This document shows, piece after piece, positions 1 through 11,147 of a stretch of 64,000 nucleotides of DNA; the stretch's first letter is position 1; every line of letters starts with the position of its first letter. Where the stretch lies: NCBI GenBank assembly GCA_037447655.1, contig JBBHKE010000349.1, forward strand, positions 399,281-463,280, read 5' to 3'. Both the position numbers and the translations under genes were made by a program. The notes below the pieces were generated by a model. The model worked only from the letters and a program-made list of their open reading frames with translations. It had not been told where the DNA came from and made no database searches. This stretch comes from Zygnema cylindricum (taxonomy: Eukaryota > Streptophyta > Zygnematophyceae > Zygnematales > Zygnemataceae).

Positions 1-267
1 CCCTCCCTTCCCCCTCCCCTCTTACCCCCTTACCCTCCTCCTCCCCTCCCAATTCCCTATTGAATTTGACTATAATGTAATGTAAGCCTCGCTCCTTCCC
101 TCCCTCCCTTAACCCTCCCCTCCTCCTCCCCTTCCCCCTCTCTCCCCTCCCCCTTCCCTCCCCTCCTACCCCTTCCCTCCCCTCCTCCCCTTTCCCTCCC
201 TCCTCCCCCTTCCCTCTTTTTTCCTTCCCTCTCTCCCTCCCTTCTCCCCTCTTTTCCTTTTTTCCAG
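1..267. repeat. Polypyrimidine (C/T) tract in the last intron of a + strand gene
   Basis: About 200 bases made almost only of C and T (CCCTCC/CTTCCC units), with a short AT-rich break near 55-85. It runs directly into a 3' splice site (TTTTTTCCAG, ending at 267). As the + strand intron of the LysM-ending gene it would act as a very long polypyrimidine tract, but it may simply be a microsatellite. Confidence 0.7.
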
Positions 268-501
268 GTTTGCTTGAATGTGGGAGATCTCGGAACGATT
301 GTCAAAGGTTGCAATTCCAAAAATGGGGTCTCTTGCCCTCTTTTAAAAACCTCATCTTGTGCGAGTCTTAAAAAGTATTTCAAAAACCCCAATTCTTTTA
401 AAAAAATGAATGGAGTCGCTTGCACAAGAGCTATTCTTAATAGGCTTAGGGGTTCAGGAAATCGCATTTGTACCCCAAAAGGGCTCCCCAAATATTGTTA
501 G
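268..501 (+). CDS. Terminal exon of a LysM-type gene, paralogue of the protease gene ending at 19689
   Basis: A phase-0 exon of 77 codons plus TAG, opening right after a TTTCCAG acceptor. The protein starts V-C-L-N and ends P-K-Y-C-stop. The last exon of the large protease gene (19689-19919, - strand) starts V-C-V-E and ends T-K-Y-C-stop, with the same cysteine spacing, the same S-S-C-x-S-L-K-K core and the same acceptor phase. The two are clearly paralogous. The unit resembles a cysteine-containing LysM repeat, a family that binds chitin- or peptidoglycan-like glycans, but it is divergent. The rest of the gene lies left of the window, so whether it also carries a protease domain is unknown. 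Confidence 0.75.
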   Translation, partial: VCLNVGDLGTIVKGCNSKNGVSCPLLKTSSCASLKKYFKNPNSFKKMNGVACTRAILNRLRGSGNRICTPKGLPKYC

Positions 502-3081
502 GGAAACCCTCTTATGTTAGGAAGAATAGAAAAATCCTAGAAAAATCCTCAAAAAGACCTAAAAAAGGAAACTCTGAAAAGAAAAAATCCGAGAAAAAAA
601 AGCTTCACAAAAAAAGGAACACTCAAATAAAAACCCATTTGGTTAAATTGGAGTCAGTTATGAGGTTATTAAGTTTTGTTAGCAACTTGAGTTAGATTAA
701 GAATGTTAAGTTATTTGGAAAAAAACTTGAATTAGGGTAAAGTGTGTAAACTAAAATTAAGTTTATGTATAAATCGACTTATTTTGGATGACTTCCAAAC
801 TGGGATATAAAACTTTCTAATTACTATAGTTACATAGTTTTTTGTTTTAGTTTGAATGGGAAGAAATTATCATCGTCTTATAAAATATTGTTAAAAAGCC
901 CCAACTATTTAATGTACATATTTGCCAAATATCTTTTTAACATGAAATGGTAAACCATCTGAGCATAATTTTTAAGCAGTTAGTTGAGGTTTTGATAAAT
1001 GATTATTTTAAGAAGTCATATTATCGATCAAATGTTTGTTTTGGTCAGTTTTCAATCTAGAAAGTAATCGTTGATATTATTATTCTTAGTGCATTTGACG
1101 CATTTTCTTTATCCTAACAAAGGGGCGAAGTGAGAGGCAAAATAAAATCAAAAAGGAGCGGAAGCTCATTTTTTGTGTTTTCCCTCCCGTGTCTGTTTTT
1201 TCAATTTTGTTTTGCCTTTCCATTTCTTTTGTTTGCATGAGATGGTTTACAATCGTTTCTTCTAAAAGAAAGCTCTGATCTTTTTACATGAGGACAGACA
1301 TAAGAAAAAACATTTGACAAAACCTACAGTTGAAATAGTTTTCCATTTGTGCTCAAAATTCCAAAAACTATACGAATAGTTTTCCATTCGTTTTTCAATT
1401 TTTGTGTTTTCCATTTTTTTTTTTGAACTGTTATAGTAATCATCTGGAGCTTGTTACAAAGGCTACACCATGAATCGTTTCTAGCGTAAATAGCGCATTC
1501 AGTGACGATTTTTCCTGCCCTCTAACCTCTAAATAACGTTGTTAATACTAATTGTATTTTTCTTAAACTAATCCTTAAACAGATTCAGAACCATCAATTT
1601 ATGGTGTAGTTTGCCACAACGAAAAATCGAAACTGAAAAACCGAATACGGGTGCAAGCAAATTAAAAGAAGAAACGGGGGGATAGAAAGTAATAGGCAAA
1701 CAAGGTCAAGCCAATAAAAGACATTGAAAGGAATAACAAGCATAAAAAACAAAAACAAAATGGGGTTCCTAAACAAATGACACCTAATCAAAACTCAACA
1801 TAGATAAGGACCTATTAAATAAATCCTTTGCTCCGCGGAACACGCTGATGGAGTTTTGAAACATGTCATAGCCATAACCATACTCGACCGAATGAGGAAA
1901 AAAGATTGTGGGTCAACGTATTTGGTTGTTTGGGTGTTGCTTCAGCCCTCTTTCAAAAACCAGTGACTTGGGAGCCCTCTTGCTTCGGTTCTTACTTCTT
2001 TTATTGTTAACGTTTATCGATGGCTTTACAGCGAGTGCAAGTCTCTATCCTCCTTCGGTCGGCTATTGCGTTTATGGATCGTCGACCAGTTTCGAAACTC
2101 CATCGACACCTTACCTTGGGGTTGGGGAACTCTCTAGGTTACTTTTCGTAGATCTTCAGTTCTGTTGAGGTTTGGTTGCAAAATGTTTGTTTAAGCATAG
2201 TGTTGTGTCTTTCCTTTCCTGGTTGTTGCTTCTTTGAGTGTCTTTGTTTCACGTGCCTTTTCTCCTGTGTGTTGGTTTCTTTTGCCCTGAGTTTTCTTTT
2301 TGTTTGTCTCCCTCCCCATGTGTTTTAGTTTTGGCATTGTCAACCATTTTTGTTTCCATGGACTCATACGGTTTTCTATCGCGGTTTTCATTATAGTCTT
2401 GGCACCATCATGAAGTCGCATATAAACACTAACGATTAAAAAAAGTAAGGACAAAAGTGGAAGAGATCCCATAACCCCTCTTTTCGAAAGAACGTTATCT
2501 CGTTCACAATAACTCCTAGACAACCAAATATCTCGACCTACATCGACATAATGTCATACATAGCATCGCGGTGTGCGTAATCATGCTCCTTCCTAAATGT
2601 GACGCGCAGCCACACCAACATGACGAGCCGCTTGACAAGTGACTATAATCTAGGTAGGGTTCGCCAAAACAATGTCACCAAAATACGATGGAAACCATTG
2701 AGCAAAACAATAGCAATTCATCGAGAAGCAATAATATGTGAAAGCTTACGAGGTACAGAATAACACCTCTCAAAAGAATGGTCGCAATAGTGTCGAGAAT
2801 GGTGTCATGTGCCCAAATCAACTTGCCCTCCCCGTGAGCAAGAAAGTTAATAGACGCCATGAAGCACAAGGACACGCTTACACGAGCAAATGAGATACGT
2901 TAGTGAAGGTGGATAAGGCTCACCAAGCCTTAGCTTGAAGGGTGGCTGTGAATTGAGCATGCATTCATAGAATGGAAGGAATATATGTAGTTAACAACAA
3001 GAAAACAATGAATCAGGAAACTCGTTCAAATGGTGGCAACAACCTTATCATAGTTAATTATCTGTCACTCGTAGTCGGCTT
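502..3081. other. No gene recognised
   Basis: AT-rich sequence with scattered stops in all frames. The few open stretches (for example 1908-2168 and 2191-2523) show no domain, no good splice context and no similarity I recognise. The first part is the 3' flank of the LysM-type gene. Confidence 0.6.
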
Positions 3082-3390
3082 TGTAATAAGGGTGGATAAG
3101 TACCACATAAGCACTAAATCAAGGGACAGAATAGAACATGTTGCCTCCAAAATAGATTGTTGGAAGAAGAGGACACCATGAGATTCGAAGGGGTGATGGC
3201 AACAAGAACAAAAAGTGATGCAAAAATGTCGACTTATAAGGAACCAACTTCCCAAGTAGGGGAAGTCAGTTCTTAGACACGTGTAACTAGCTTCATAATA
3301 AAGGTGGAGAAAATTGGCATCTGCGCTAAAGCAATGGAAATATAGTGAGCTACCTCTACATAGGTTGTTGGAAGGTGAAGACATCGTACC
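3082..3390. repeat. Diverged tandem pair of about 210-bp period
   Basis: Two aligned stretches (3082-3178 and 3294-3390) share a TAATAAGGGTGGA-like start, a GCACTAAA/GCGCTAAA block and a GATTGTTGGAAG/GGTTGTTGGAAG block. A weaker third relative may lie near 4290-4350. The pair sits immediately before the tRNA-derived units. No coding function is seen. Confidence 0.4.
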
Positions 3391-3425
3391 AAACACAAGG
3401 GATGATAAATGATAGTAGCACTTTG

Positions 3426-3746
3426 TTGAATTGGCACGAGGTTGCCGTTCAATATCGGGTACAATGTGGTCCGTCCACACTCAAAATACAATCACAATAA
3501 ATAGGTACTAACCAGCCAGACCTCGTAGCTGCAGCGGTTAGCGCATTCACAACTTAAGTAAAAGGTCCCACGCTTGAACCTTGGCCGGATGAAATTTCCC
3601 CCGCGTGGAACATGTGAATCCCTCCATTTTTTACACAATTCTAACATTGTCTCAGAGCCAATCGAGTTGCGGATGTGAAATTCTAACATGGTATCACAGC
3701 CAATAGGATTGCGGACGTATTGATTGGCCTCTTCGTGACGGGGGAT
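3426..3746 (+). mobile_element. tRNA-derived SINE-like unit, copy 1
   Basis: The unit opens with TTGAATTGGCACGAGGTTGCC. Its tRNA-like part is at about 3516-3592. The D-arm/box A is TAGCTGCAGCGGTTAGC, followed by a TTCAC stem start, the seven-base loop AACTTAA (putative anticodon CTT, with A instead of the usual U at position 33), a short variable part and a degenerate box B (CGCTTGAACCTTGG). A 150-bp non-tRNA tail follows. Two further copies follow head to tail. Confidence 0.6.
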
Positions 3747-4002
3747 ATTGAATTGGTACGAGGTTGCCGCTAGAATGTGGTCCGTACACACTCGAAATGT
3801 CCTCAGAATACAGCCCCGCTAGAACCAATATCGGCCTGCACCAAGCCAGTATCGCGGTGATTGCGTAGGGGTTAGAGCATTCACAATTAAAGTGAAAGGT
3901 CCCGCGGGTTCAAGGCCCGGCCGATCCAATTTTGAATTTTAACTAGGGTTCAGAACCAATGGGATTCCGGATGGATTGACCGACCGCCGTGTGAGGGGGA
4001 GT
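3747..4002 (+). mobile_element. tRNA-derived SINE-like unit, copy 2 (best conserved Pol III boxes)
   Basis: It starts ATTGAATTGGTACGAGG. The tRNA-like part spans about 3850-3925: box A TTGCGTAGGGGTTAGAGC, an anticodon stem TTCAC/GTGAA enclosing a seven-base loop, and a perfect box B GGTTCAAGGCC at 3907-3917. It is tandem with copies 1 and 3 without spacer. A normal tRNA is ruled out because the acceptor stem does not close and long non-tRNA sequence is attached on both sides. Confidence 0.65.
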
Positions 4003-4215
4003 ATTGAATTAGCACGACGTTGCCCGTCCAATATTGGAGAAGAATGTGATCCGTCCACACCCGAAATGTACTAAAAAAAAATTAGGACGGATTCGCCAGT
4101 CCTAATACCAGCCTGGTGGCTGTAGTTAGTAACTAGTTACCACACTCACAGCTTAAGTGAAAGTTCCCACGTTAGAGCCGTGTGTAGCTGAATTTGCCCT
4201 AGTGTGGCACAGGCC
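4003..4215 (+). mobile_element. tRNA-derived SINE-like unit, copy 3 (3' end uncertain)
   Basis: It starts ATTGAATTAGCACGACG. The tRNA-like part is at about 4108-4185 and is the most decayed of the three. It has a CTCAC/GTGAA stem around the loop AGCTTAA, which again gives CTT at the anticodon position. The right end is not clear; I stop where similarity to copy 1 fades. Confidence 0.5.
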
Positions 4216-7200
4216 GCATCTAGGATTCTGCGAAATACTAACACAAATACAAGAGTAATCCAAGCCAAAAAGAGAGAGGCAAGCTTGGAGACAATAAGGT
4301 ACCAACTCCTTATGTAGGTCGCTGCCAAACGTGCCATAAATACTAAACCCAAGCCTCTCTAGAGAAACGGGAAGGCATGCATGAATGTGAGCAGCGTGTC
4401 TCAGCATCCCGACGAAGGCGAAAAGGATGAGACAAATATATGAGTGGGAGGGGAAGTGTTGGTGAGGTAGGAGGGTTTATGGATAAAACACCTCGTCAAA
4501 AGAGCAAATAACACATGAGAGTCATGAAGGTTGGGAAAGTTATTTAGGTGGAACAAATGAATCGCAAGAGCAAAATAAAGAAACTGGGTCACGAAAGTAC
4601 CCGAGTCAAGTAAGCACTTCAACACACTAATGCCCTCGGATGGGGTGAGGATCCTAAAACGTTGATCGAGATCCCTCCACGCCCCTGTACGGAAGCAGGT
4701 TGGATAAGGAGAAATCTTTTTCTTGTGTACTCCGCATTTTGCAAAAAAGTTTGAAATTTTTACAACACGTGCAAAAACATAATCGTATGAGGGGAAAATG
4801 AAAAAAAAAGAAATATTAGCATGTGACAAAGCAATGTACTAGGACGTTTGAATAGAGTGGTGAAATTTTAAACGATCTTGGGGAAAAATTATGGACTGAC
4901 ACAAACCTCGTCCACAGGGTAGGGACACATATGTGTGTCGTCCGCCATCGAAAAGAAAAGGCAAGAAAGGAAAGTTGAAGCGGAAGCCAGAAAGAGAAAG
5001 CTAATGAAAATTGGCAAGGAACGGTCCCCGAAGAGGGAAGAGGGTCACCTTGAAAAGTGTCGGCCATAGAGGAAAGTGGAACCAAACCACTATTAGTTAA
5101 AAAGAACTAAAACACTATCAACTCAAAAAGATAGGCCGTTGGTCAAGATTTCTCTGTTAAATATTTTGTATTAGGGTTTAATTTTATGATAATTGTATCG
5201 TTTTCAGAGTAGGGTTTAACGGTAAACGTGTAGTTTTGCGTTTTCAGCCACATGAAAAAAAAAATCCTAAAATTAAGGGACAACACCTTTTTCCCTTCGC
5301 CATGATTTATTGTCCAATCTGTCTCTCCACCCCACCTAAGTGGAAACAATTTTCTCCCTTTGCGAAATTCTACCTTTGAATCTAGCTTCCTGCACCTGTT
5401 TCACAGTCAAGATTGTCCCTCCTCCCCCTTCCCTCCCCGGAAAATCGGCAGTATAACTTCGCCCACCTTGCAGCATCAGCAGAACTCTCCCTCTCTCTCC
5501 CCCCCCCCCCATCCTACCCAACACTCCCCTCCCTCCTCCCCCCCCCTTCCCCTCCCTCCCCCTCCCTCCCCTCTCTCCCTTCTCTCCCCTCGTACATTTC
5601 CTCGTACATGACGTAGTGCCACGTGTATTGAAGCAAAAGTATTCAGTGGCACCCCTATTCTTAGAAATAAATACTCTAATTTCAGTGGGAGAACAGAATC
5701 CTAAAAATTGTTTTATTTTATGATTTTTTTAAACATAGTGCATCATAAAAGGTTGTTGTTCACCATATTTGGATAAGCTGCAGAATATTACCTTTTGCCA
5801 CGTGTCTCATTCTGGGCCACTAACTTATTCTATCCATTTTAAGATTTTATGTCAAAATAATAATCGCAAGGTACTGAAGTAAGAAACTCTAATAGAGATG
5901 CACATTCTACTGAACTTTTCATTACAAAATTTAGAATGTTTGAATTGAACTTGGTATAAAGTATTAGAATAAAGAATATTATTAATTTTGGACCGGTGAT
6001 GTGGTATAATTTGCGTGGATCTACAGTATTTGAATCTTGAAATTAAAAAACGTTTGGAGCCACATTTATGTAAACCAAGTTTCTAGGGTTAATACTCCCT
6101 GATTTGTTTTCCTTGATTTGGTCTTGAAAGATTTTCAATGTTTCAAAATGATATTTGAAAAACAAGAAAGAAAATTGTGATTCTGTACACTATGATACAA
6201 AAGTATACAAATTCATAAAAGAAGAAGCCCACGTACTTCACCAAAAAAAAAGACAGCAACTAAATCAATGAAAAGAAGAAGAGGAAGAAGAATTCCTTGT
6301 TTAAGATTTCCTTTGATAGGCTTTCGAATTTGTGTCTCTGCTTGTAGTGGTTTTTAGTTTTGTTTGAGGGTTTTAATTGGTATTTGTCACGATATTTCAA
6401 TTTGCTGTTTTTTTTTTAGATGATTGTTCTTTTTCTTGTTCTTTGTTAGTTTGACCTTCTCCTTTTTTCCTTTCAGGTCTTTTCTCTTCTTTCCCTTCTC
6501 TCTGTTTTCAGGTTTTTTTTTAATCTGTTCGTTTCCTTTGTTTCCATGTACTAATGATAATATTATCTACTGTCGCAGTTTTTTCATGAAGCTCGTTTGT
6601 ATTAAAAAAACAAGATTTCTTTAAGAAAGCGCGATGGTAAACATTATTTGTAGTAAATTTGTATTGCATTCAAATTGAACATACCGGAATTTTTAAAGGT
6701 AAACAAATGTTTAGCTTATTATTGCTTTTGTAACCTTTGATTATGAAAAATAAAAAACTATTTTGAATAATTTGAATAAAACGACTTCAATGAACATGCC
6801 ACACGAGTCCACACAAACATAAAAAAATTTACTCCCTCAATTTTTTACACCCAACGAGAGAAAAAGCAAAAAGAGAGAAGAAAATAAAGAAAAATAAAAA
6901 AATAAAATAAAAATATTCATCTTGATAACAAAGAAAACAAGTACACAACTGTTTTTTTTTTTCTCCGTAAAGCCACTTATTTGGAACTAAACCGCTTTGT
7001 ACCTTCAGAGAGTATTTGTTTGTGTACAGGCCAAAAAAAAAAAAAAAAAAAAAAAAATAAAAAAAAACCCTAAAACTCTTTCAACAAATCTGTCGTTGCC
7101 TCTAAAAGGCAAACCATCCATACTAAAACCTTTATTCAAGAAAGATTGATAACGAATCAAATTAAACAAAATTTGATTCCATATTCCATATTTTCTATTT

Positions 7201-7337
7201 CCGGACGATTCATTTCTATCCCTCCTTTTAACCAAATAAAGGGCAGTGTCCTTCCTTTAACAGAAATTCCCGCATATCTTTGCCTGAAGAAAAAAATAAT
7301 GGAATAATAAAAGAAAAAAAACTCGTTTTTTTGTCTC
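4216..7337. other. No gene recognised; simple repeats
   Basis: AT-rich, gene-empty. It contains a C/T-rich block (about 5405-5610, including a 10-base C run), an A/T-rich stretch near 6840-6960 and a long A run at 7032-7068. A 142-codon open frame on the - strand (4401-4829) has no recognisable domain. Confidence 0.55.
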
Positions 7338-8318
7338 TTATTGAATCACACACCCGCATTTCGGCATATCCTTCTCTCCAACCAAAGGCTCCACTTCCTT
7401 CCCTTTCACACTCTCCACCTTCCTCGGAGCCACGACTCGCTCTCCCTCTCGAACTTGAGGCACCGGCATCTCCACTCTTTCTACTACCGGGGAATCCATA
7501 TCGTCACTCTTTGATTTTGACCAATCCTTTGACCTAAATGAGGCTTTTTTCAACAATTCACTCAGTGGTCCAGAATGAGAACGAGATCCCGGTTGCGATC
7601 TCTCTGTTCCTATCAAAGCATCTGCGGCCATTCTCACTCTCATTAGTCTCTCAGCGTCCTCGTGTTCCATCTCACGGGCAGCCATGGCTTCCACTGCACG
7701 ACGTCTTACCACCGACTCTTCTCTCCACTTCCTTAACTCTCCCTCCAACACCTCCTTCGTACCCAAAAGTGCATTCAATTGCCATAACGCATCAGCTTCT
7801 GCTCTTCTCGCAGCCTTCGCTTCCATTTTCGCCATCGCAATTTCTGAAGCCGCAATTTCTGCCCTTTGTCCCATATGCTCTTCCTGTTCCTTCCCTCTCT
7901 CAGTCATCTCTCTAGCCTTCGCCGCTGCCTCTCTCGCCAGCCCAAGTTCAATTGTGAGTGCCTCTACCTTCTTCAAACTCTCCTCCTGCGCCATTATTGC
8001 CGCGGCAACCTCGGCTTTAGCGGCCTCAACTCTCATATTCGCAAGCTCTTCCATTTCCTTCAATTGTCTCTGTAAAGTTTCGATTTCCATGGCTTCTCCA
8101 GGTCCTCCCGGTGAACGCAAATACCGGGAATTTCCACCAAATGTGACAGATCGACGCCATGGAGACGGAGGAGTTCCCTTCTCGAGGGAAGTCCGGCTTT
8201 CTATTGGCTGCCGAATTGCCACACGTCCTCCTGTTTTTGCAAGTTCTAATTCGGAGAGAATAGATGAATAGTGGCTTTCAGCCACGGCCAAAGCAGCATC
8301 CGCTCTCCTTAATTCTGC
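7338..8318 (-). CDS. WEB-like gene, exon 6 (C-terminal, CaaX)
   Basis: Acceptor TTACAG precedes GCAGAATTAAGG, and 326 codons run to TAA at 7338. It encodes the last coiled-coil blocks, including E-E-L-A-N-M-R-V-E-A-A and E-L-R-K-W-R-E-E, then a Ser/Lys linker and the C-terminal C-G-C-V-I-Q. The aliphatic V-I and final Q fit a farnesyltransferase substrate. A Ser/Arg-rich insert (around S-R-T-S-L-E-K-G-T-P-P-S-P-W-R-R) near the start could be a phosphorylation region. Confidence 0.8.
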   Translation of the reverse strand, partial: AELRRADAALAVAESHYSSILSELELAKTGGRVAIRQPIESRTSLEKGTPPSPWRRSVTFGGNSRYLRSPGGPGEAMEIETLQRQLKEMEELANMRVEAAKAEVAAAIMAQEESLKKVEALTIELGLAREAAAKAREMTERGKEQEEHMGQRAEIAASEIAMAKMEAKAARRAEADALWQLNALLGTKEVLEGELRKWREESVVRRRAVEAMAAREMEHEDAERLMRVRMAADALIGTERSQPGSRSHSGPLSELLKKASFRSKDWSKSKSDDMDSPVVERVEMPVPQVREGERVVAPRKVESVKGKEVEPLVGEKDMPKCGCVIQ

Positions 8319-11111
8319 CTGTAAGATCCGAACATCAATTTAATAAAAATAGCTTTAATGAATCAATTTGATGAAAAAAACCAACAGAAAAACCCCATCA
8401 TCATTTAAATATGCCATCGATATGAATCAGGAAAACCAGAAAAAAAACTGACCGCTTCCGGGGCCTCTCCACACACATACTTTTTGGCAATGATAATGGT
8501 TATGTTCACAAAGAGTTTGCAAGATGTGGAAGAATTGAAATTTCTAAGTGACTTCTGTTTGAAATTTAGTGTTCTGGATATGAGAAAATTGTGTTTTAAT
8601 TTTCAATAGGGGGCTTAATTTCAAACTATTTCACGTGATTAGAATTGATACAATTTCGGAACATGACAGAAAATACAAGAAATTTCTTTCCCAATTCAGT
8701 TCCCCCACATTCTCCATTTAACAGACCTCAAAAAATGGACAAACGAAAAAAACCCGACATAAAACTGTCATGGAAATTACCCTCTGTTCCTCCACTTCCA
8801 CTGCCGCAGAAGAAGCTAAACTTCTCAGATTCTCCAATTCCATTTTTTTGGCTTCTATTTCTGCCATGACTTTGTTCTCCCCGAGCAAGTTCTCTCCCTC
8901 TCCTCCTCCTCCTTTCAGAGCTTCTGCCTCCGCTTTCTCGACTTCCGCGATTTTCGCCTTCAGCAACTTTAGTGATTCTTCCTCTTTCTTCTCTCCCTCC
9001 TCCACAGCTCTAGTTGCCTTGTTAACCTCTTCTTTTGCAGCTCCTACTTTCGCCAAAGCTATCTCTAACTTCCCAACACTGTCCTCCTCTCCTTCTCCCT
9101 CCCCCACACTTCCACCGGAAGCAGAAGCCATGGCTGCCGCGACTCTCTTCTCCGCCAACTCCTCCACCTCTATCACCTTCCTCCGAACCTCCTCTGCCTC
9201 ATCTTCCAAAGAACGGAATCTCTCCTCTGACTCTCTCATGTACATCGAAAGCTCTCCCTGTGCCGCTGAAGCGGTAGCCATGGCCGCCTTCTCTGAAGCT
9301 TTCGCAGCCTCCACCTGTCGCAACGAGGCTTCATATCGACTTGAAAGAGTTGACGCCGTAGCCATGGCTTCTGCGAGCTCCTTCTTCATCTCCGCGAGCT
9401 CAATGGCTGCCGCAGCAACCGCTTCCCCTTTCTCTACCATCTCAAACCTCAAATTTTCCGCCATCTCCTTCGCAGCTCTCTCTCCTGCTTTTGCCGCCAT
9501 AGCTTCCGCCATGGCTGCATTTATCGTCTGTCTTATTTCCTGTTCTGCTGTCCTTGCCGCCTCTGCCTGCGCTTCTGCTGCTTTAACTCTTTTCGCTGCA
9601 AGCTCCTCTGTTTCCGTTAAACGGCTACGCATAGCCACCACCTGTTCCGCTTCCTCTCTCTCATTTACTGCTCTCTCCTCTCTTGCCATGGCTGCCTGAC
9701 TCAAAGCCAAATGTTCCGCGGCACGAGCGACATCGAGCTCTTTTATGGCCGCCCCATAACGACTCTCGGTCGTCAACATTTGTGCTTTAACAGCTTCAAG
9801 TTCTCCCTTCACCTTCTCCAGTTCCGCTATCGCTCCCTGTGCAGCTTCCTTCCACTTTCCCTCCGACCCTCTCACTGTCGCCAAAGTTCTCTCAGCCTCC
9901 TCCTTTGCTTCTTTCGCAGCTGTCTTCTCTGCGAGGGCAGCCATAACCATGTCCTTCGCCTCCTGCTCTGCAGTTTTCGCAGCTATCTCCTCCGCTTGTG
10001 CGGCTAACACTCTCGTTTCCGCCACTACCTCCACCTGCATTATCTTCCTATTGGCAGCCATAAGCTCATCCTCCAGCTTATCTACCTCCTCTTGTAGCCT
10101 CGCTGCATTCTCTTTCTCTCTCATGGCTCCTGCCACAGCATCGGCCGCTTGAGACTTAAAAAAAGCCTCTCCCGTAGAAGCTACCTCTCCCTGTTTTTGA
10201 GCCGCTTGAAACTTACTTTCTGCGACCGCGGCCGCAAGTTTCGCGAGATTCAAATCAGCCTTTGTCTTCTCAAGCTCCTCTGCAGAAGCCTTTGCTGCCG
10301 AAATCGAGGCTGCTTTGGCTATGGCCGCCACGGCTCTTCCTTTCTCCACATTTTTCTTCAGCTCCTGCGCCTCCATGACTGCCTCCTCTGCCTCCTCTCT
10401 CGCTTTCTGAAGCTCTTCAATGGCTGCCAATCCCGCTTTCCTGGCAGCTTCCGCTTCATGTTTTGCCGTTATTGTTTCGGCCTCGAGGACTCCACTCGAA
10501 GCCACAGCTATGTCTCTCTCTGCTTCTGCTTTAGTCAAAGCTGTTTTTAAATCTTGTTTCTCTCTCTCCGCCGCATCAACACTTTTCTTCGTACTCGTTA
10601 ATTTCTCTTTCAGATCCTTCAGTTCTGTTTTGAGAGAACTAATTTCCTGTGATTTTTCAGCAAACTGAGTTTTCACATCCTGTCGTACAAACCACACAGG
10701 AACAGGAAAAGAAAAAAATGAGACAAAATTGCAAAAGAAGATTTCTAAACATCACTCTGAAAAGGATCCACCTCCAGCCGATTTGCTTCCTTGAACTTTA
10801 AAAAACACATCTTTCATGTTTTTTTGAAATATTCTGTGTTCAAAGGGACTTCTCAGAAAACAAAAAAATAAATAAACTGAACCAAACCAGGCTGTGCTGA
10901 GAAAGGGGGACCGGAGGGAGAGAGGTGGGGGTAAAAGGTGCAAGGGGGAGGAAGGGAGAAAAGGAGCAAGAGGAATAGGGGAGAAAAGGAGCAACAGAGA
11001 GAGAAGGAATAAAGAAAGACAAAACGGGACAGATAGTTTGTGTGTGTGCGTGTGAGAGGGAGAGGGGGAGAGAGGGAGAGAGGGAGAGAGGGCAAGAGGG
11101 AGAGAGGGGGA

Positions 11112-11147
<36 letters not shown>

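Noticed and set aside
3850-3925. Functional tRNA gene
   Set aside because: Box B is perfect but the acceptor stem does not pair, position 33 of the loop is not U, and the sequence is part of a 250-320-bp repeated unit.
8770-9699. 309-codon Ser/Ala-rich open frame on the + strand
   Set aside because: It lies opposite the Ala/Glu coiled-coil exon; antisense of GCN/GAR codons gives long Ser/Ala frames. No domain, no splice logic.
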